From positions 1 to 52,625 of the forward strand of contig NW_020312180.1 of NCBI RefSeq assembly GCF_002999335.1: a DNA stretch of 52,625 nt. Reading direction: 5' to 3'. A model generated the notes under the pieces. The model had not been told where the DNA came from and did no database searches. It worked only from the letters and a program-made list of their open reading frames with translations. A program made the translations under genes and the position numbers. Below, in pieces: positions 46,605 through 52,625 of the stretch. The stretch is from Cyclospora cayetanensis (taxonomy: Eukaryota; Apicomplexa; Conoidasida; Eucoccidiorida; Eimeriidae). Positions within the stretch are counted from its first letter, which is position 1, and every line of letters begins with the position of its first letter.

Positions 46605-48190
46605 ACGTGAAAATCTAGGGAGGAGGAGGCGTCCTAGTAGTAGAGGTCCTTCGATGTGTTTCCGCTTATTTGTGCGCCGCTTGCCACCTCGGATTGTCTT
46701 CAGGCAAGCGAGCATCCGGAGCGCAGTGTCATATCTCCCCGAGAGCGCCTTCTACAATCCGTAATGTCGAGATTGCCGCTGCTTTGCTTTCCCCGCAACG
46801 CCCACCCTTCCCTCACGCTGCAGCCGAATTCAGAGCTTAGGGAGCACTTCCTGCTTCGGCTAGTTTTGTTTCAGGTCGGCCTTCGCTTCGGTGAGGCGCT
46901 GCTCAGCACTCAGCTGAAAGCCATCGAGGAACTGCATTTCGAATGCACGATGGCAACGCAGATGCTGCAGGTCCGTCTCTTCAAGCTCGGCTCGAAGCCA
47001 GTAGCTACGCGGCTACCAGAACTAGCAGCAGAACCTTGCAGCACATGTCAATCAAACACGTGATTGAATGGCGTCCAAACGAAAAGGCCTTCAGACCAGG
47101 CGCCAGTGCTTTATGTATGTATGTTTGTATGTATGTGTGTGTGCGTGTACGTTTGTGTGTGTATATGTTTGTGTGTGTTTAAGTGTATGTATATGTGCGT
47201 GTTTGTTTATGTGCGTGTTCGTATGTTTGTGGGTGTGTATGTGTGTGTGCGTGTACGTTTGTGTGTGTATATGTTTGTGTATGTTTGTGTATATTTGTGT
47301 ATGTGCGTGTTTGTGTATGTGTGTGTTCGTATGTTTGTGGGTGTGTATGTGTGTATGTTTGTGTATGTTTGTCTGTGTGTGTTTGTGTATACTTGTGTAT
47401 GTGTGTGTTTGTGTATGTGTGTGTGTATGTTTATGTGTGTGTGTATGTTTATGTGTGTGTTTGTATGCGTGTGTTTGAGTGAATATGTTTGTGTGTGTTT
47501 GAGTGTGTGTATATGTTTGTGTGTTTGTGTATCGCATTGTGTGAAAATCCGTGCGCAGAGGCGGACCTTGATGTTCGATGTCGAGAGGCAGGGCCTTTTC
47601 GCAGGATTTCTAGCGGCTATTGAAGTAGAAATTCGTCCTGTGCGTGTGGCAAGGCGGCTTTGATTTCGCAGACGTCGATAGGGCAAGGCGGGGTGGCTTG
47701 GAGGGGAAGAAGGCGGGAGAGGGGTTGGTGTCGCTACTCTGTGGTGTATTGTTTCGGATCTTTCTAGGCCCCTTCTGTGTTGCACCTCGACGCAGCTGTG
47801 CCCCCTGCTATGCAGCCTGATCGGCGTTTGCTTTTCTTTTTCCCCCCAGACAGGCGCTGTGGGCCCTCTCAGGATACGCGAGTTACGCACTCTTGCGCGG
47901 TGCCTTCCTTCCCCTGCTACACCGTCTGTGGATCGTGCATCTGCCCCGTGTCTTTCAAGTTTTTCTGCTGGCGTAGACACACCTGCTGCCGTGTTTTCGC
48001 GCTTTGGTGAGTGCTTCAGGGGCGCTTCTTTGGACCCATCTATGAAGGACAGTGTGACAGTTGGTACACCAACTTTGTGCTGCTCGGCAGGGAGATCCGC
48101 GTTTGCAAGGGCGACAGAATTCGTGTCAAGACGGAGGTGAACCTTACGAATTTCCAGAGGGAGCAGCACATGGTGCGGCGTAATCACTGA
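44429..48190 (+). CDS. PRMT-like class I SAM-dependent methyltransferase (5' end unresolved)
   Basis: Likely protein arginine methyltransferase relative. Supported exons: 44429-44641, 44904-46223, 46704-46970, 47559-47639 and 48020-48190; one or more small exons between 47640 and 48019 are unresolved. AMLEDADRVSFYKEAI matches the PRMT entry helix (H..ML.D..R...Y..AI). VLEVGCGPLALLSLLAVQQG is SAM-binding motif I and ends DALE. After a long insert, YDLVLHEILGDFASQEG gives two Glu nine residues apart, the spacing of the PRMT double-E loop. IPRSIPFAARTFIG, IEELHFECTMATQ, RTLMFDVERQGLFAGFLAAIEVE and a C-terminal SWYTNFVLLG...VCKGDRIRVK strand set follow the PRMT beta-barrel order; no clear THW loop was found. 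About 300 residues of poly-Ala, (EA)n and Ser-rich sequence interrupt the Rossmann fold. It has no evident close match to PRMT1 or PRMT5. The stop is the TGA at 48188-48190; upstream exons probably lie in 41875-44196. Confidence 0.75.
45150..45660. repeat. Coding (GCA)n and (GCAGAA/GAAGCA)n tract inside the methyltransferase
   Basis: First a GCA/ACA run (45157-45225, poly-Ala with Thr), then, after a 110-base unique segment (45226-45336), about 300 bases of GCAGAAGCAATAGCAACA-like units encoding EAEAIATA and EEEAIATAA. All triplet-based, so the plus frame stays open and the minus strand is open too (long Leu or Ser/Ala frames, treated as shadows). Confidence 0.93.
46424..46602. repeat. Intronic GAAA purine tract and (CA)n
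   Basis: A 95-base GAAA/GAGA purine tract (46424-46520) and a (CA)15-like run (46573-46602) lie in the intron 46224-46703 of the methyltransferase. Confidence 0.88.
47105..47535. repeat. Intronic TGTG/TATGTTTG microsatellite
   Basis: About 430 bases of TGTGTGTATGTTTG-type steps with a visible higher-order repeat: the GTTCGTATGTTTGTGGGTGTG block recurs near 47217 and 47325. It sits in the intron 46971-47558 of the methyltransferase, and good acceptor sequence (GTGCGCAG) follows it. Confidence 0.92.
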
Positions 48191-50606
48191 CTCCTCGTCG
48201 TGCTGCTGCTTTCTTTCAAACAGACCATTCAGTGTAGATAAATGAAGACATATCTATTGATTTCCTTGGCTGCTGGGGGGCGCTGGCTTCTCGCTCCGGG
48301 AGTACTCGCGCCAACGCTTGTCAGCGGCTGTGGAGGACTGCAGCCACACAGGAGCCTCCACACTGACACTGCAGCTGTTGTGATGTTGTGGGGTAAATTG
48401 CTGGCAGCTGCACTGCTCTTCTGAGCTGCGAAATTTGCTGCTGCTGGCGTTTAGGGCCTAAAAGGACGTCGCTGGGTGTCGGTGTCACGCCCTTCCTACG
48501 TATTCAATGGAGACGTCCTCTCGCAGAATGGCCACGTAGAGCCTTTCGGCCCTATTATTATCGATTTCGATGAACAAGCTTGCTGCATTCACCCTACTGA
48601 GTAACACCTTTGCCTGCACTCTACCGCACCGAAACGCGCGTGCCACAAACCATAACCAGCGCACTGCTACCTACACACATCTGCTGGCCTAATCAAGGTT
48701 ACTACTGCGGTGTAACCTTAAGCATTTATTCGCTGCGCGGAAGAGCGCGCGTCACTGGCTCCTTACGTCGCGGGTAGTCAGTTACTCGCAGGTGTAGCTT
48801 CCCAGGTATGTGCCGCCCTCAAACCGCGGAAGGCGCTCAGGAGTTTCGCTAGCAGCGCCTCTGACCCATGATTGCTGCAGTAGACTGTAGCAATCGTTCG
48901 CGCTAAAGAATTCTGACGAGTCTTGAAGCTCCTGCGCTCAATCATGCTACATCAGACCTCCCTGTTCTGCAGTAGAAGACGGTGCCTACTCCTGGTGCAA
49001 TAAACCCGGCGAAACAGATTTAGCCTGTCAGATTTCCTCAATGTAATGTCTCACAGGCTTACATGTAAACAACCGCCTAATCAGATTGCCTTGAAACGCC
49101 TTTTGTGATGCAAAACACAGACGATTAAAGGTGTAAGGGAGGCTGTAGGTGCTGAGCATCTCTTTCCGTCTAACATACGGTCTCGCAGTTTCAACGTCAT
49201 CTCAGAAGGCATTAACCTGGCGCTGAGGCGAGCAATCAAATTTGATGCTGGCCCACAATATGCAAGGAAAACTGCACTGCTAATCGTCCTTTCGTGCAAT
49301 GCCGGGATGCGATAAGGCCAGCAACGCCTACTCTAACCGATCCGGCACAGTCTTTGGGCTGTCTACGGCTTTTGTTCTGTAACAAGAACTCGCAGCAGCC
49401 AGGCGCCGAACTTGCGGCCGACCACGCTGCAAAAAGTTCGCTTCCTGCCGAGGAGACAACTGCTTTGAGGCGTACAGCAGCTGCTAATTCATGACCTGAA
49501 AATCGGTGCGTCTTGCATTTTTTATCAGGTGGAATCCAGTAGCTTAAAAATGCTGTCTTTAGCAAGCTAAGTTACACTCCGGGACTTTTTATTGCTTTGA
49601 TTCCATTCCAAAAAGAGTTATTTTGAAATCGCCTGGGTGATTTGTCGGTTCGCCTGTTGTATTCATTGCGGAGTACTGCTAGCTGGGAAACAGTAAGTCG
49701 CTGTGTTCCGTGCCTGTGCGCAGAACGTTGACGCAAGGAACTGTGCATGCTAGGGGATATCAGAGAGAGTGCAGCTACGTGCAGAAATGATGGCTTCCCC
49801 CCCCCTTCGTAGTGAATTCTGAGGCGCACAAGTATGAAAACGCTGGAGCTTGATGGACAAAAACTCAACTACTCTATATAATGCATGTGCTTTTCTATAT
49901 GTAGTCAAGTATCTCCCTATAGAAAACTCAGATAAAAACGTTTCCCTCGACATGCTCCTCTGTATCCTAAACCGTAGACCTACCCGGTCAACTTCCCAAT
50001 GCAGATGAACATTTGATCTGAAGAATAGAAAGTCCACATGGTGTAAGTTCTCCCGTTGGTCACATCAGGGAGTACGTATCGTGGGTGAATGGGAGCAGCG
50101 AGTTGACGCAAGTCATTAACGCGCTTCAGCAGATATTTAATGAACAGTCTGCAATTTCGTCCTTCTTGAGGGCTCCATACTGCAGCACCTTAGCTCTTCA
50201 CTTGAACAGAGGATCATGCAGCTAGAGAGGATTCTTCCTGAAATTTTTCCATGTGAACGACCGCAAGCCGCCTTTTCTCGAGACCCCGCCGGGCCATTCA
50301 AATCCGCGTACCCTGCCCGGTGGTAAACTCTTTGCTAGCCACTTGATGCAAAATCTCCCTAAGCAAATTGCTCGAGTGTTCATGAATACTGCCTTTATAA
50401 TTTCTACACCCTGCAAAGCCCCGTTCGAAGCTCATGTGCTCTGCTGGGGCCGCTACCCAGCCCTGTGGATTGCGGTTTGCTGCCGCAGCGGCATGCCCGC
50501 GCCGGGTTCCGTCGTTGTTGTTCGTCTAGACATCTGTTTCCTAGATATTAAAGAATTTCATACCGAGCTTCCCATATCGTTGTATTCACGGCTTTTACAA
50601 CCGAAA
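48191..50606. other. Intergenic, start of repeat-poor segment
   Basis: About 2.4 kb between the methyltransferase stop and the eS30 start. CAG-type runs cease just after 48.5 kb. No recognisable protein or RNA gene. The open frame 50253-50618 runs into the eS30 start codon region and is probably 5' UTR or chance. Confidence 0.55.
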
Positions 50607-51216
50607 ATGGGTGAGTGACGCCCGATGCACCCCCGGGGATGGCCGCTGAATCCCACTACTGTTTTGCTCCTTTTTATATGCAAGAGCTATCCCCTGTCAG
50701 CTGTTTCGTTCTCCTCCTATAGTTTTTCTCTGTGGAAACTTTGCTACAAGAGAAGCGCTTGCTCTGGATCGCACGAGCGAACCACAAGCCTGGCCGTGGG
50801 CACCCCACAAACTCCGCTGCAGACGCCATGATTCTACAGCCCTGCCTAAGAGGAGCAGTGATACACTGTACATTTATTGGTCTTTCGTTGTTTCTATGCA
50901 TCATCAAAATCTGATAATATATTCCTGCGATGGGTGCGCTGCTCTCCTCCCAGCCCCCATAGGGGTATTGGTTGCACAGTGGACTATTATTTGTACTTTT
51001 TTGTAATGGCCTCCTCTTTTGTTGGATGTCTGTTCTTCAGGAAAGGTTCACGGCTCTCTCGCCCGTGCGGGTAAGGTCAAAAACCAAACCCCCAAGGTGG
51101 CGAAGCAGGAGAAGAAGAAGGCCTTGACTGGCCGTGCAAAGAAGCGCCAGCTCTACAACCGCAGATTCACGACAACCGTCGGGCGCAGAAGGGGCCCCAA
51201 CGCACAGTCTGCATGA
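50607..51216 (+). CDS. RPS30: 40S ribosomal protein eS30
   Basis: A small basic protein of the 40S ribosomal subunit. The second exon (51041-51216) encodes [20 protein letters not shown], then a Lys-rich run and [15 protein letters not shown], the near-invariant eS30 sequence, ending [10 protein letters not shown] and a TGA. The first coding exon is only ATGG (50607-50610), followed by a strong donor GTGAGT; the 430-nt intron ends TTCTTCAG. Splicing gives ATG-GGA-AAG, i.e. MGKVHGSL, with 59 residues in all, the usual size of free eS30. There is no ubiquitin-like FUBI fusion as in animal FAU. A stable hairpin (GGCCG-TTT-CGGCC, 51231-51243) follows the stop in the presumed 3' UTR. Confidence 0.95.
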
Positions 51217-51717
51217 GCACCAGGTCCCACAAGGCCGTTTCGGCCTCGTCGAAATTGTAATGGTGCTTCCAACAATTACATGCGGGGGCTAGTATGCGCT
51301 GAGCCGTGACTAAGCTACGGTTGCAGCAACTTGAAGACAAACCTTACCCATCTATTTCATTTCTCACACCTGAAGCTTCTGGAACAGAATACAGTCTTAA
51401 AATTGCCTGTCTAGCTCGGTGCCTCTGTAGTGCTTTGTACAATAGTCACTGTGTAAGTAAGCGGAGTCTCAGCGTATTTGGGGTTCAGCAGCACATCTCG
51501 GAAGCAAATACATAGGCAGTAGATAATTAGTGATTGATGAGTTCTAAATGCTCATGTACACTTAGAGTAATTGACCTTTCCAGGACGGAAAGGGACAGCA
51601 ACTCGTGAGCGGGTAGCGGGGCTACATGTAGTGCTTTACATAGGGCGCACTGCGCAGCCATGTGCACGATGGATTTTTATCGTGTCGGGCGCAAACGTGT
51701 ATTATTGGTAGTAGCTC
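51217..51717. other. Convergent 3' intergenic region
   Basis: The 500 bases between the eS30 stop and the stop of the minus-strand Glu-rich gene hold no supported gene. It should contain both 3' UTRs. Confidence 0.5.
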
Positions 51718-52535
51718 TCAACCAACAATACGGCCTCGACTAGGACGGCGGTGCCTCACGTGACGTGACTCCCGGCAGCGAAGGAAGGAGCCTTGAGCAC
51801 AAGCCTTCAATCCGTTCCTTGCTTCTTCCGCCTCCTGTTCTGCAGCAAGAAGCTTATGTTCATCGTCAAGCGAAGCCTCTGCTTCCTGAAGCTCTCTTTC
51901 TGCACTTTGAGCTTCGGCAGAAGCTTCTGCCTCCTCGGTAACAAGGGATTCCTGGCTCGAGGCATTCAAATCTGAACCTTCCTGACCATCGTCTCCGCCC
52001 GATTTAGACATCTGACGTTCTGCGGCTTCTGCTTCTTCACCGCTCTTGGGAGCTGCTCTGGATGCGATAAAACGTGCCCGACCCCCTCCAGTAGCTTTCC
52101 GATTTTCCGCAGTCTTAGATATACTTGGTGTGGTGCCGCGCACAGCGGTAACTTGTTCCCCGATTGCAAGCAGGTCCACCTTAGATTCTGTATCGAAGAT
52201 TGAGGAAAGCATACTCCCCATCATCATTGGTAGCAAAACGTACCACTTGAATGGCCGCTTCCCCCACCCGCACTGCCTGTATCCACCATAACCAATTTAT
52301 CATCCACTGCTAACATCATCAATTATAGATGCTTGCCTGTGCCGTGCTTATGGTGCTTGTGGTGGGGTTTTCCACCACCTTCTTTATTTCCCTCTCCATG
52401 CTTGCCTTCCATCGCACCCTCCTCATTCTCCTCATTCTCGGGTGTCTCGGATTCCTCATTGGCGTCACCCCCATCTCCACCTCCTTCCGAACTCTTCCTC
52501 TTCGGCTTAGTGCCGTGGCCGAGAAACCGTTGCAT
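51718..52535 (-). CDS. Glu-rich hypothetical protein, three exons
   Basis: Family not recognised. Exons 52337-52535, 52244-52276 and 51718-52187 give 702 nt (233 residues) in phase. The first exon encodes a basic start (MQRFLGHGTKPKRKSSEGGG), an acidic Glu/Asn/Gly tract and a His/Lys cluster (KPHHKHHKHG). The 33-nt middle exon encodes Gly/Ser. The last has GTTPSISKTAENRKATGGGR followed by a long Glu/Ala helix and an Arg-rich end. No signal peptide or membrane segment is evident, though more exons could lie right of the window. The first intron appears to use a GC donor (CAG|GCAAGC, 52336); a weaker GT site 38 nt upstream on the coding strand is also in phase and would shorten exon 1. The second intron has a clear GTACGT donor. 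Multi-exon phase agreement supports coding. Confidence 0.62.
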
Positions 52536-52625
52536 GAGTTCTATAGGTCGTTGTTAGAGATTCTCCGATTTCATTACTACTCCTCATCAGTCTTACCGGT
52601 TTGGCTTGTACCCTCCTTTCCCTTG

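Noticed and set aside
47064..47663. Cys/Val-rich 199-codon plus frame and Thr/His-rich minus frames over the TGTG array
   Set aside because: Translation of an intronic microsatellite; only 47559-47639 at the end is a real exon.
1..52625. Transposons, retroelements, CRISPR arrays, telomere (TTTAGGG) arrays and viral genes
   Set aside because: None seen: no transposase or reverse transcriptase motifs, no terminal repeats with target duplications, no spacer-repeat arrays, no telomeric tandem.

Overview
The window looks like nuclear DNA of a coccidian apicomplexan, most probably Eimeria. The evidence is intron-rich eukaryotic genes, massive in-frame CAG/CTG-type trinucleotide repeats that give poly-Ala, poly-Gln and poly-Ser runs, and alternation of repeat-rich and repeat-poor segments like that described for Eimeria chromosomes. 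I saw no bacterial operons, CRISPR array, convincing tRNA/rRNA gene or recognisable transposon. Genus and species are inferred, not proven.

Layout. (1) 1-6.65 kb, repeat-rich: a plus-strand gene of at least six exons whose first visible exon carries WHIM-like motifs of ISWI-partner (BAZ/ACF/WSTF-type) chromatin proteins. (2) 6.65-28.4 kb, repeat-poor: three minus-strand genes. These are a 15-exon E6AP/UBE3A-type HECT ubiquitin ligase (7754-14363), a two-exon cystathionine beta-synthase (17517-19518) and a three-exon RFT1-type ER membrane protein (25542-28404). They are separated by long stretches in which I recognise nothing (14.4-17.5 and 19.6-25.5 kb). (3) 29.9-48.2 kb, repeat-rich: a very large minus-strand SUN-domain gene of the SLP1/SUCO/Opt type (29894-41028; its 3' part could be a separate gene), an unresolved plus-strand coding region (41875-44196), and a plus-strand PRMT-like methyltransferase (44429-48190) whose Rossmann fold is interrupted by a long Ala/Glu repeat. 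(4) 48.2-52.6 kb, repeat-poor: a two-exon ribosomal protein eS30 gene (50607-51216) and a minus-strand gene for a Glu-rich unknown protein (51718-52535).

The exon models were built by hand from reading frame, GT/GC-AG sites, codon phase and family resemblance. For HECT, CBS, RFT1, the SUN core and eS30 every exon phase closes, and the joined protein follows the family's conserved order. Two HECT introns, and possibly one or two elsewhere, need GC-AG rather than GT-AG boundaries. Non-CAG microsatellites lie almost entirely in introns, whereas CAG-type repeats lie mostly in exons.

The genes are not an operon and share no single pathway. They serve chromatin (WHIM protein), ubiquitination (HECT), sulfur amino-acid metabolism (CBS), N-glycosylation/ER (RFT1), ER or nuclear envelope (SUN), protein methylation (PRMT-like) and translation (eS30).
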